Source of the DNA: an uncultured Oscillospiraceae bacterium
GTDB taxonomy: Bacteria; Bacillota; Clostridia; Oscillospirales; Ruminococcaceae
Length of the DNA stretch: 19,570 nt
Assembly: GCA_958427155.1 (NCBI GenBank)
Contig: CAUABB010000005.1
Coordinates: 1-19,570, forward strand
Reading direction: 5' to 3'
Shown: one piece after another, positions 6,645 through 14,581 of the stretch
Layout of the letters: every line of letters starts with the position of its first letter
Numbering within the stretch: position 1 is the first letter of the stretch
Translations under genes and position numbers: made by a program
Notes under the pieces: generated by a model
Told to the model about the DNA's origin: nothing
The model's input: only the letters and a program-made list of their open reading frames with translations
Databases searched by the model: none

Positions 6645-9260
6645 TTACCGTCCATGATGCCGAATCAATCCAACCGCCTTGCTAACCTCAATCACGACAA
6701 TTGGCACAAACGCTAACCCGACTGCGATCAGATAAAGTTCAAAGGGGAGCTGGATTAAACCGAAGGCCATCGCTACCGGCGGAACAAAGACCACCAGGGC
6801 AACCAGTGCGGTTGAAATGAGCGCGGCGCCGTTGAGTTTCCGGTTGCCGAACGGCCCAATTTTAAAGAGGGAGCGGTCGGAGCGCATGTTGAACGAGTGG
6901 ATGACCTGAGTCATGGAAAGGATGATAAAGGCCATAGTCTGTCCCCCCTCCAGTACGCCAGTCGCCTGCCAGCCATACCAGAATCCAAACAGGGTAAGGG
7001 CGGCAAACATCACGCCCTGCAGCACCACCCGCACACCCATGCCGTGAGCGAAGAGACCTTCGCTTTTCGGCTTGGGGCTACGTTTCATCACAGCGTCGTC
7101 TACCGGCTCCATTCCAAGAGCGATGGCAGGCAGGCTATCGGTTACTAGGTTGATCCAAAGCAGCTGCATCGAAAGCAGGGGCGAATTGCGCCAGAACAGC
7201 ATAGCGAAGAAGACGGTCAGCACTTCGCCGATATTGGTGCCGAGTAGGAACATGACCGCTTTCTTGATGTTGTCGTAGATACCACGGCCCTCTTTGACCG
7301 CGTCGACGATGGTGGCGAAGTTGTCGTCGGTCAGGGTCATATCGGAAGCTCCTTTTGCAACGTCGGTCCCGGTGATCCCCATTGCGCAGCCAATGTCCGC
7401 CGCCTTGAGAGCCGGCGCGTCGTTGACGCCGTCTCCTGTCATGGAAACGACTTCACCCTGCGCCTGCCAGGCTTTGACAATCCGGATTTTATCCTCCGGC
7501 GACACACGGGCGTACACCGAGATGGTACGAACGCGGTTTTGCAATTCTTCTTCGCTCATCTGGGCGAGCTCCGCACCGGTTACCGCGTCGTCCCCATCCA
7601 GCAGGATTCCCAAATCCTTCGCAATGGCCGAGGCGGTCACAACGTGATCACCGGTGATCATGACCGGTTTGATACCCGCTTCGCGGCAAACCTTGACCGC
7701 TTCCCTAGCCTCCGGGCGCGGCGGGTCAATCATCCCAACGAGCCCAAGGAAGGTCAGTCCGTTTTCCAGTTCCTCCGGGGTAGGATTCTGCGGCACGACA
7801 TTAATTTCCTTAAAAGCAACCGCCAATACCCGGAGCGCCTCCCGGCTCATCCGGTCAGTTTCCTGCCGGGCGGCATCTAAGTTCCCTGCGACACAGCGCA
7901 AGGCCAAAATATCGAATGCGCCTTTAACAATGACAATATTTTTTCCATCAATCCGGTTGACAGTGGTCATTAGCTTGCGGTCGGAATCAAATGGGATTTC
8001 CGCAAGTCTTGGGTATTCCTCCGCAAGGCTGCTCTTAGGCATCCCGTTTTTATAAGCCGCAAGGACAATAGCTGTCTCAGTGGGATCACCGATATGTCGC
8101 TCTTTTCCGTCTTCAATCTCAACCGAACCATCGCTGCACAGGGTTGCGTATCTCAAAATTTTACAAATCTGTTCTCCATTGGCCGCAGAAATTTTTTCCC
8201 GTTCACCACTATCCGCATAAGCTTCCACCAAAGTCATCCTGTTCTGGGTCAGGGTGCCAGTCTTATCTGAGCAGATAACCGAGGCGCTCCCCAGTGTCTC
8301 GACAGCGGGAAGCCGCCGAATAATGGCATTTTTCTTAACCATCCGCTGTACACCAATGGACAGGACGATGGTGACAATGGCCGGAAGCCCTTCCGGAATA
8401 GCGGAAACCGCAAGGGAGACAGCAGTCATGAAGATTTCCATCGGCGGAATACCGTCGATGATACCGATGACAAAGATGACCGCGCAGGCAATCAACGCGA
8501 CAATTCCCAGATATTTTCCAAGCTTTGTGAGTTTCTGCTGAAGCGGGGTCTGGGTTTCGCTTTCTCCTTCCAGTAGGTTTGCAATTTTACCCATCTCGGT
8601 TTTCATTCCAGTAGAGGTAACCACTGCGGTTCCCCGGCCGTAGGTGACGCTGCACCCAGAGTAAACCATGTTCTTTCGGTCACCGAGTGGCGCGTCCACC
8701 GGAATTTCCACCGTGGCATCCTTTTCGCTGGGGACAGACTCCCCTGTCAGGGCAGATTCTTCTGACTTCAAACTGGCCGACTCTAACAGGCGGGCGTCAG
8801 CGGGGATAAAGTCGCCTGCTTCAAGCAGAATGATATCACCTGGAACCAGTACGGATGCTTCCACCACCGCTTCTCGTCCTTCCCGACGGACCTTGGCGCG
8901 AGGAGCTGAAAGATCTTTAAGTGCTTCAAGTGCCTTTTCCGCTTTGCTTTCTTGTACCACTCCCATAACGGCGTTTAAAATGACAATGACCAAAATCAGA
9001 ACCGGTTCGAAAAATTCGTTCGGTTCTCCCTCCACGCAGGCAATAACAAACGAAACCGCCGCCGCTGCCAGAAGGATCAAAATCATTACGTCTTTAAACT
9101 GATTCAAAAAACGCTGAAGATTTGTCTTTTTCTTTCCGCTGCGCAGTTTGTTTTCTCCATACTGTTCCAGTCTTGCAACAGCTTCATTTTGGGTAAGACC
9201 CTGCAGACCGGTGTTTAGTTCCCGTTCAATCTCCTGCACGCTTTGACTATGCCAATCCAC
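6645..9260 (-). CDS. P-type Ca2+-transporting ATPase (type IIA/SERCA-like)
   Basis: An 871-aa cation pump expected to export Ca2+ across the cytoplasmic membrane using ATP. The N-terminal cation-ATPase domain is followed by M1-M2 (about residues 55-105). The actuator loop has TGES (172-175). M4 has PEGLP (289-293). The phosphorylation site is DKTGTLT, with Asp332. The nucleotide domain has KGAFD (446-450), and the hinge has TGDGVNDAP (608-616). M5 has NIGEV (676-680) and M6 has NLVTD (704-708). The Glu/Asn/Asp pattern in M4-M6 fits Ca2+. In M8 the place of SERCA Glu908 seems to be taken by Ser/Met/Thr around 782-784, so one Ca2+ per cycle is likely. The start is GTG, supported by GGGGAG 7 nt upstream and no nearby ATG. 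Mn2+ or mixed specificity cannot be excluded. Confidence 0.95.
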   Translation of the reverse strand: MDWHSQSVQEIERELNTGLQGLTQNEAVARLEQYGENKLRSGKKKTNLQRFLNQFKDVMILILLAAAAVSFVIACVEGEPNEFFEPVLILVIVILNAVMGVVQESKAEKALEALKDLSAPRAKVRREGREAVVEASVLVPGDIILLEAGDFIPADARLLESASLKSEESALTGESVPSEKDATVEIPVDAPLGDRKNMVYSGCSVTYGRGTAVVTSTGMKTEMGKIANLLEGESETQTPLQQKLTKLGKYLGIVALIACAVIFVIGIIDGIPPMEIFMTAVSLAVSAIPEGLPAIVTIVLSIGVQRMVKKNAIIRRLPAVETLGSASVICSDKTGTLTQNRMTLVEAYADSGEREKISAANGEQICKILRYATLCSDGSVEIEDGKERHIGDPTETAIVLAAYKNGMPKSSLAEEYPRLAEIPFDSDRKLMTTVNRIDGKNIVIVKGAFDILALRCVAGNLDAARQETDRMSREALRVLAVAFKEINVVPQNPTPEELENGLTFLGLVGMIDPPRPEAREAVKVCREAGIKPVMITGDHVVTASAIAKDLGILLDGDDAVTGAELAQMSEEELQNRVRTISVYARVSPEDKIRIVKAWQAQGEVVSMTGDGVNDAPALKAADIGCAMGITGTDVAKGASDMTLTDDNFATIVDAVKEGRGIYDNIKKAVMFLLGTNIGEVLTVFFAMLFWRNSPLLSMQLLWINLVTDSLPAIALGMEPVDDAVMKRSPKPKSEGLFAHGMGVRVVLQGVMFAALTLFGFWYGWQATGVLEGGQTMAFIILSMTQVIHSFNMRSDRSLFKIGPFGNRKLNGAALISTALVALVVFVPPVAMAFGLIQLPFELYLIAVGLAFVPIVVIEVSKAVGLIRHHGR

Positions 9261-9434
9261 CTTGCTTCTCCCCTTTTATTTTATTTTTACTCCAGTTATC
9301 CTTCCCTACTCCATCCTGTTTTATCGATTTCGACATCTATGCTATGATTTTAATTACAAAAAATGTATTTATTTCATCTGATTTATCAAATTTTTATAGA
9401 AAATATGAACATTTTGTTAATTCCATCTTCTCCC

Positions 9435-9463
9435 TTGACTTCTTTCTTACGGTATGCTATTCT
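9435..9463 (+). promoter_or_regulatory. Promoter of the gntR-kinase-isomerase-transketolase operon
   Basis: TTGACT (9435-9440), a 17-nt spacer and TATTCT (9458-9463). The expected start is near 9470, placing the GTATATAC operator just downstream of the start site. Confidence 0.72.
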
Positions 9464-9469
9464 ATAGGC

Positions 9470-9489
9470 GGTATCAACTTGTATATACC
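9470..9489 (+). promoter_or_regulatory. Putative operator of the GntR/UTRA regulator
   Basis: TTGTATATACC (9479-9489) contains the perfect palindrome GTATATAC and closely resembles the TTGTATATACAA operator type of TreR-like GntR/UTRA proteins. GGTAT (9470-9474) and ATACC (9485-9489) also form an inverted pair, and another GGTAT lies at 9451-9455. Its position just after the -10 box suits autorepression. Binding is inferred. Confidence 0.5.
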
Positions 9490-9520
9490 TGTTAAACATA
9501 TAACAAACAGGAGGGATTTT

Positions 9521-10258
9521 ATGACAGATTGTCTGAACCGGCAAAGCCCGCAGCCACTTCATCTGCAGTTTGAGGAAATTTTGCGGGAACAGCTGGATAA
9601 CGAGGAGTGGCCAATCCATTCCTGTATCCCCTCTGAAAACGAGCTCAGCCGGAAGTACGGCATCAGCCGGATGACCGTGCGCGCCGTCCTTACCAGATTA
9701 GTAGACGCAGGACTTCTTTACCGAGTTCCCGGCAAAGGAACCTTTGTTGCAGAACCCAAAATTGTAAGCCGTCCCCTTTCCCAGATGGGTATTACGCAGC
9801 AACTGGAGCAGATGGGGTACGAGACTTCTACTAAGGTTATCAATATCGGGATCATCTCCTGTCCTTCCAAAATGGCGAAACGCCTTAAAATTGAACCAGG
9901 AAGTGACGTGACGACTATTAAACGGCTGCGGTTTGTCAAAGAGGAGCCTCTTTCTATCCATACTTCTTATATTCCTTTGAATGTTTGCAGCGATTTGGAG
10001 ATGCAGGATTTTGAACACAATCAGCTCTGTGATATTATGGAGCAGGTTTATCACCATGAAATTGTTCGAAGGGTAGAGACATTGGAATCCACTACCGCTT
10101 CCATTGATGAAGCGGAGCTTCTTTCGGTTCGTCCAGCCTTTCCCCTGTTGTTGCTCAATACTACCATGTATACGACAGGAGATCTTCCAGTAGAAACCTC
10201 TGCCGTGGTTTTCCGGGGCGATAAGTTTAAAATCAAACTCGAATTCAATAAAGGTTGA
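9521..10258 (+). CDS. GntR-family transcriptional regulator with UTRA domain
   Basis: A 245-aa repressor-type regulator of the HutC/UTRA subfamily. The N-terminal winged helix spans about residues 10-78, with PSENELSRKYGISRMTVR (37-54) as the recognition region and RVPGKGTFV (68-76) as the wing. The UTRA ligand domain (about 95-240) usually senses a sugar phosphate or related metabolite. The frame is open back to 9344, but the ATG at 9521 has GGAGGG five nt upstream and gives the normal family length, so it was chosen. It is the first gene of the sugar operon, 46 nt before the kinase, and has an operator-like palindrome in its own promoter. It therefore probably represses the operon until the pathway intermediate binds. 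Confidence 0.92.
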   Translation: MTDCLNRQSPQPLHLQFEEILREQLDNEEWPIHSCIPSENELSRKYGISRMTVRAVLTRLVDAGLLYRVPGKGTFVAEPKIVSRPLSQMGITQQLEQMGYETSTKVINIGIISCPSKMAKRLKIEPGSDVTTIKRLRFVKEEPLSIHTSYIPLNVCSDLEMQDFEHNQLCDIMEQVYHHEIVRRVETLESTTASIDEAELLSVRPAFPLLLLNTTMYTTGDLPVETSAVVFRGDKFKIKLEFNKG

Positions 10259-10304
10259 CTTTATTTTCATATGATGTAATTCAACGCAGAAAAGGAGAAG
10301 TAGT

Positions 10305-11645
10305 ATGCAGATTTTATCGGTTGATTTTGGAACCTCATCCGTGAAGCTCTCGGTTGTAGACGACAAATTGAATATCCTCAGCTCCGCCAAGGTTTCCTAT
10401 CAGATTTCAGTTACCAACGGGGACTGGGTTGAACTGGACGGCAGGGTGGTTTTTGACGCCATGATGAAAGGGATTCATCAGCTTTCCCAGTACGCTGAAA
10501 CAATCGAGCTAATCGGGTTTGACACCTTCTCCCCCTCCATGACCTTTATGGACGAAGAAGGGAACGCTCTCCACCCCGTACTCACCCACCTTGACCGCCG
10601 GAGCAAGGAACAGACAAAAGAGATTCTGCGGGTGATGGGAAAAGAAAAATTTCAGAGCATCACCGGCATTCAGCCCTTTACCGGAGGGGCTTCCATTACC
10701 TCTGCCCTTTGGATGAAAGAAAACCGACCAGATGTTTTTAACGCTGCTCATCAGCTCGGCCATCTTAATACATACATTTACAAACGGCTGACCGGTGTTT
10801 TTGCGACCGATCCAACCAACGCTTCTATGACCGGAATGTACAACACCGTTACCGGGGATGGCTGGTCCAAAGAAATCTGTCAGACATTCGGAATCCCGAT
10901 GGAAATGCTCCCTCCTATTTATGAAGCAGGTAGTATTTTGGGCGGTCTCAAGCCGGAAATTGCCGCACAGTGCGGACTGAAAGCTGGTATCCCAGTTGCC
11001 CTGGGCGGAAATGATGCCGCGACAGCACAGGTGGGTGCAGGTAACACCCATTCGGGAGATATCCTGAATATTTCAGGAAGCAGTGAAATGGTTTCTATCC
11101 TTTCCGATACTCCAAAAGTCAACGATAAATATTATCTCCGCCGTTCTGCAACGCCGGGACTCTGGCAAATTTTTGCCATCACGGCAAGCGGCTTCGCGAT
11201 TGACTGGTTCCGTGAAGAATTTTATAAGGACATGGATGAATACACCTTTTTTAAGAAGGAAATGCCAGTGGTAATCAACCATAACCTGACAACAACTGAA
11301 GTCGGGTTTCTGCCCTACCTTGCTGGCGATCGTCAAAGTCTAGAGCCAAAACGGGGTGCTTTTACCGGGCTCACCCTTCAGTCCACCAGAAGGGATTTTC
11401 TGGCTGCTATCTTCTTGGGCATTCATGAGCCAATTCAGGAAACACTCAGGTTGGCAGAAGAATTCCTCAGTTTAAATAAAACAATCAAACTGACCGGCGG
11501 AATGGTTGACGATGCTTTTTTGACCATTAAGTATAAACTCTTCCCCAGCTACACCTTTGAAGTCAAGCCCGACTGTCCAATCCTTGGGAACGCAGTGCTT
11601 GCGATGGAAGGATTGAAACGGGCCGAAACCGAAAAGGAGAGGTAA
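10305..11645 (+). CDS. FGGY-family carbohydrate kinase
   Basis: A 446-aa cytoplasmic sugar kinase that probably phosphorylates a ketose or polyol with ATP. The N-terminal phosphate-1 motif is DFGTSSVKL (residues 7-15). LTHLDRRS (93-100) corresponds to the substrate loop. GGNDAATAQVGAG (234-246) carries the catalytic base Asp237, and NISGSSE (255-261) is the adenosine-side loop. It is shorter than typical xylulokinases or ribulokinases (480-560 aa). The C-terminal adenine motif, usually GGGAxSxxWxQ, reads LTGGMVDDAFLTIKYKLF (396-413), a clear departure. GGAG lies 8 nt before the ATG. Its neighbours are a regulator, an isomerase, a split transketolase and an aldolase, so the product is likely a phosphorylated intermediate for those enzymes. 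Apulose kinase, gluconate kinase and xylulokinase relatives are all possible. Confidence 0.9.
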   Translation: MQILSVDFGTSSVKLSVVDDKLNILSSAKVSYQISVTNGDWVELDGRVVFDAMMKGIHQLSQYAETIELIGFDTFSPSMTFMDEEGNALHPVLTHLDRRSKEQTKEILRVMGKEKFQSITGIQPFTGGASITSALWMKENRPDVFNAAHQLGHLNTYIYKRLTGVFATDPTNASMTGMYNTVTGDGWSKEICQTFGIPMEMLPPIYEAGSILGGLKPEIAAQCGLKAGIPVALGGNDAATAQVGAGNTHSGDILNISGSSEMVSILSDTPKVNDKYYLRRSATPGLWQIFAITASGFAIDWFREEFYKDMDEYTFFKKEMPVVINHNLTTTEVGFLPYLAGDRQSLEPKRGAFTGLTLQSTRRDFLAAIFLGIHEPIQETLRLAEEFLSLNKTIKLTGGMVDDAFLTIKYKLFPSYTFEVKPDCPILGNAVLAMEGLKRAETEKER

Positions 11646-11646
11646 T

Positions 11647-12153
11647 ATGGAGGCTTTATTCGTCAATCGCTATACCCCTTCCATAAAGCTGTTTGAACAA
11701 TTTTACCGGAAAACCGCCTTAAAATACAGCCGCGTAATCGGGATCATCGGACTGGCCGCGCTAGCTGTTCTTCTTTTGGTGCTAATTTGGATAGGACGCA
11801 GCAACACGCCGATCCTTCTTGCCATTCTGGTGGGGGCCGCCTTCTGCTTTGGCCTGATTTTTCTTCACAAATTGATGGCCTATGGCGCAATGCGCCGCAC
11901 CATGAAAGCACACGGTGGAGATATTTACCCGACTACCGTCACTTTTACAGATAAAATCACCCTGCGGGAAGGAACTCAAACAGCTTCTCTTAAGTACATA
12001 GAGCTTACCGAAGTTGTAGACTGTGGCAGTCTTCTGGCGCTTCTCGTTGGCCGCGGAAACGGCGTCATCGTTAAAAAAGACGGTTTTACCAAAGGAGATT
12101 ACAAGGCTTTTTCCGCTTTTTTAAATGAAAAAATCTCCAAATCCCACAGGTAG
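11647..12153 (+). CDS. YcxB-like membrane protein
   Basis: A 168-aa protein with an N-terminal cytoplasmic stretch, two membrane helices (about residues 30-50 and 55-77), and a C-terminal soluble domain (about 93-165) resembling the YcxB-like domain. That domain has a beta-rich region VTFTDKITLRE, then YIELTEVVDC, and ends with a helix. Its function is unknown. The ATG is one base after the kinase stop codon, and the ribosome binding site GGAGAGG lies within the kinase's last codons, so the two are translationally coupled. A membrane protein of this type is an odd member of a sugar operon. It is not a transporter by its topology. The family assignment rests on pattern resemblance. Confidence 0.72.
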   Translation: MEALFVNRYTPSIKLFEQFYRKTALKYSRVIGIIGLAALAVLLLVLIWIGRSNTPILLAILVGAAFCFGLIFLHKLMAYGAMRRTMKAHGGDIYPTTVTFTDKITLREGTQTASLKYIELTEVVDCGSLLALLVGRGNGVIVKKDGFTKGDYKAFSAFLNEKISKSHR

Positions 12154-12198
12154 CTGGCTTGTGAGATAGTACTCAAATATTTCTTTTTCTCTGTCTGT

Positions 12199-12214
12199 TA
12201 ACCGGAAACGGTTA
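12199..12214 (+). promoter_or_regulatory. Palindrome before the isomerase gene, possible internal operator
   Basis: TAACCG-GAAA-CGGTTA is a 6-bp-arm inverted repeat in the 104-nt gap after the YcxB-like gene. A TATAAA (12217-12222) directly follows, while the -35 region (around 12194-12199) is weak, so it may overlap an internal promoter. No terminator is visible in the gap. A short RNA hairpin is the alternative reading. Confidence 0.42.
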
Positions 12215-12257
12215 CTTATAAACTAAAACCACCCATTATCTTAAAGGAGGAACCATT

Positions 12258-12731
12258 ATGGTAATTTCTATCGGCTGTGACAATCTGGCCATCGAACTGA
12301 AAAACGCGGTAATTGAAGAGGTTAAAAAACTGGGACACGAGGTTCTTGATTTCGGCGTAAAATCTCCGGAAGATCCCTATGATTATCCGGATGTCGCCTA
12401 CCCGGTCGCAAAAGCTGTTGCTGATAAAAAAGCCGACCGCGCAATCTTAATCTGCGGCACCGGCATCGGGATGGCAATCTCCGCCAACAAAGTAAAGGGC
12501 GTTTACGCGGCGGTCTGCCACGATATCTATTCCACCGAGCGCTCCATCCTCTCAAATGACTGCAACTGCATGTGCATGGGCGCGTTAGTTATCGGCAAAG
12601 CTACCGCGCTGACCCTGGTGCGTACCTGGCTGGGTCTGACCTTTAAAGAGAGCCCGTCCAGCAAAAAGATTGCGAAATTCAAAGAGATTGAAGCAGGAAC
12701 CATGGAGGTGAAACTGCATGCCGACAAATAA
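12258..12731 (+). CDS. RpiB/LacA/LacB-family sugar(-phosphate) isomerase, atypical
   Basis: A 157-aa aldose-ketose isomerase of the RpiB fold. The catalytic thiol motif ILICGTGIGMAISANK is intact, with Cys66 at the same number as in E. coli RpiB. DYPD (42-45) and SND (99-101) are the other family landmarks. Compared by eye with E. coli RpiB, several key residues differ. GCDH is GCDN (Asn9 for His10). The ring-opening His99 of QHND is Ser99. The GSR arginine is Leu110. The C-terminal GGRHQQR arginines are absent (ESPSSKK here). These residues open the sugar ring and bind the phosphate, so the substrate is probably not ribose 5-phosphate. An already open or differently charged short aldose is an inferred alternative. 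AAAGGAGG is the ribosome binding site. The gene overlaps the transketolase N-half by 14 nt. Confidence 0.9.
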   Translation: MVISIGCDNLAIELKNAVIEEVKKLGHEVLDFGVKSPEDPYDYPDVAYPVAKAVADKKADRAILICGTGIGMAISANKVKGVYAAVCHDIYSTERSILSNDCNCMCMGALVIGKATALTLVRTWLGLTFKESPSSKKIAKFKEIEAGTMEVKLHADK

Positions 12732-13584
12732 ACCATTTGATGAATTGTCACTGGAACGCCATGCGCTAAATATGCGCCGGATGATCTGCGAAACGATCAT
12801 CAACAACGGAGAAGGCCACGGAGGACCCGCCCTGTCCTGTACCGATATTATGGCAGTGCTTTACATGAACGTCATGAAAATCGATATGGAAAATCCGACT
12901 GGCCCCGACTGTGATAAATTTCTGCTTTCCGCCGGTCACAAGTGTCTTGCTCTCTATGCGGCTCTGGCTGAAAAAGGGATTATTGACAAAAAGGTTCTTT
13001 CCACCTATAACAAACTCGGTTCTCCTGTTCCAGGTCATCCGGACATGACAAAACTTCCGGGTGTTCAATTTTCCACCGGCTCTTTGGGACACGGCCTGCC
13101 GATTGGCTGCGGGCTTGCCAAAGCTGCCAAAATGCAGGGAAAAGACTATATGACTTATGTCCTGATGGGCGACGGTGAGCATGGCGAGGGATCTGTTTGG
13201 GAAGCTGCCGCTTACGCCGTCCACAACAAACTGGATAACCTGGTAGCTATAATCGACGAAAACGGGCTCCAGATTAACGGCACAACCGCAGAAGTTCTCC
13301 GTCCGGCTCCGTTTGAAGACCGGTATGCTGGTTTCGGATGGGCTGTAAAATCGATTGACGGACACAATCTCAAAGAGATTTACGACGCATTAAACGCTGC
13401 CCCATTTGAGAAAGGAAAACCAAGCCTGATTGTCGCCAAAACCAAAAAAGGTCGCGGCATCTCCTTTATGGAGGATAACATTAACTATCATCACTGGCAT
13501 CCAGGCAAGGACGAGCAGGAAAAAGCTCTTGCTGAACTGGCCGCAGCAGACGCGGCACTGAAAGAAAAGGAGGCGGCGAAATAA
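12718..13584 (+). CDS. Transketolase, N-terminal subunit
   Basis: A 288-aa subunit carrying the pyrophosphate and Mg2+ half of a split transketolase, which moves a C2 ketol unit from a ketose to an aldehyde acceptor using thiamine diphosphate. GHGGPALS (residues 33-40) holds the equivalent of E. coli His26, SAGH (71-74) that of His66, and GSLGHGL (121-127) the loop near His100. The ThDP motif starts at GDGEHGEG (151-158) and ends at the Asn of IDEN (182). The start overlaps the isomerase end by 14 nt and has GGAGGTG 7 nt upstream, giving translational coupling. The length is that of typical split subunits. It must act with the next gene's product. The tail is a charged Ala/Lys/Glu-rich helix. 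Confidence 0.95.
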   Translation: MPTNKPFDELSLERHALNMRRMICETIINNGEGHGGPALSCTDIMAVLYMNVMKIDMENPTGPDCDKFLLSAGHKCLALYAALAEKGIIDKKVLSTYNKLGSPVPGHPDMTKLPGVQFSTGSLGHGLPIGCGLAKAAKMQGKDYMTYVLMGDGEHGEGSVWEAAAYAVHNKLDNLVAIIDENGLQINGTTAEVLRPAPFEDRYAGFGWAVKSIDGHNLKEIYDALNAAPFEKGKPSLIVAKTKKGRGISFMEDNINYHHWHPGKDEQEKALAELAAADAALKEKEAAK

Positions 13585-14525
13585 TGGCGGTACAGGATCC
13601 CAGAAAAGTATTTGAAAAAGCATTTTTGGAAATTGGAAAAGAAAACCCGAAGGTCGTCGGTGTTTCGTGCGACTCTGCAAAAGGCGCCGGTATGTGGTCT
13701 TTTGTAGAAGCATTCCCTGAACGCTATGTTGAAATGGGGATTTCCGAACAGAACGCAATCGGCGTTGCAGCCGGATTGTCTCAACAGGGATTTATTCCGG
13801 TTGTTGTCGCAATTAATCCCTTTGTCACCATGCGGTGCTATGAACAGGTACGAGACGATATAGGCTACGTTAATCTGAACGTTAAAATTGTGGGCTCGGG
13901 CGGTGGACTCGCCTACTCCACTCTGGGCTCTACCCACGAGACACTAGAAGATATTGCTGTCATGCGTACCATTCCACATCTGACCATCTTTACTCCATGT
14001 GACGGATACGAAGTCGAACAGGCGATCCGCAAAGCAATTGAAATTGAAGGTCCGGTTTATATCCGGATGCCCCGTCAGGCAAGGGAAGATCTTGCCGATC
14101 CGGCTTCCCGCCATTTTGTTCCGGGAAAAGCTGAAATTTTTGAAGGCGGAAACGATGTCGCAATTATGGTTTCCGGCACTTTGGCAAACGAAGCCCGCGA
14201 AGCGGCTGAACTTTTGAAGGCGGAAGGGATCAGCGCAACAGTTGCCAATTTCATGACGGTAAAACCGCTAGACGAAGAAGCGGTCAAGGATCTTTATGCT
14301 AAAACAAAGATGATGGTAAGTGTAGAAGAACACTGCGACTGCGGCGGTCTTGGAACTGCCATAGCGGAAGTTACATCCTCTATCCGGTCCGATAAACCCC
14401 TTTACCGCTTGGGAATCCCCGAAGGTTCCAAAGAAGTCGGTCCTTATCTTGAGGTGTTGGATTTCTACGGGCTTTCCGGTAAGAAGATTGCGGCCAAAAT
14501 TGCGGAACTCTACAAGGCGCTTTAA
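13584..14525 (+). CDS. Transketolase, C-terminal subunit
   Basis: A 313-aa partner subunit with the pyrimidine-binding domain (about residues 5-170) and the C-terminal transketolase domain (about 185-310). GISEQNAIG (52-60) contains the catalytic Glu55 that protonates the cofactor ring (E. coli Glu411). STHE gives His118, matching E. coli His473. YIRMPR (about 156-161) holds the arginine matching Arg520. By eye the positions of E. coli His461 and Asp469, which contact the ordinary donor or acceptor sugar, are Gly and Leu here (GSGGGLAYSTLGSTH), so substrate preference may differ from housekeeping transketolase. The ATG overlaps the N-subunit stop by one base (TAATG), with AAGGAGG upstream. 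The two subunits are surely co-translated. Confidence 0.94.
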   Translation: MAVQDPRKVFEKAFLEIGKENPKVVGVSCDSAKGAGMWSFVEAFPERYVEMGISEQNAIGVAAGLSQQGFIPVVVAINPFVTMRCYEQVRDDIGYVNLNVKIVGSGGGLAYSTLGSTHETLEDIAVMRTIPHLTIFTPCDGYEVEQAIRKAIEIEGPVYIRMPRQAREDLADPASRHFVPGKAEIFEGGNDVAIMVSGTLANEAREAAELLKAEGISATVANFMTVKPLDEEAVKDLYAKTKMMVSVEEHCDCGGLGTAIAEVTSSIRSDKPLYRLGIPEGSKEVGPYLEVLDFYGLSGKKIAAKIAELYKAL

Positions 14526-14581
14526 AAAACGCCGGCTGCCATCCTTCTTTCGCGGCAGCATTCCCAACTAATTACAAATCC

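Noticed and set aside
6897..9102. Several plus-strand frames antisense to the Ca2+-ATPase
   Set aside because: They are low-complexity Ser/Arg/Thr-rich translations without ribosome binding sites, opposite a gene with every P-type ATPase motif.
9344..9520. N-terminal extension of the GntR regulator
   Set aside because: It contains the promoter and operator. ATG 9521 has a strong ribosome binding site and gives normal family length.
12196..12214. CcpA catabolite-repression (cre) site
   Set aside because: The palindrome does not fit the TGNAANCGNNNNCA pattern; spacing and centre differ.
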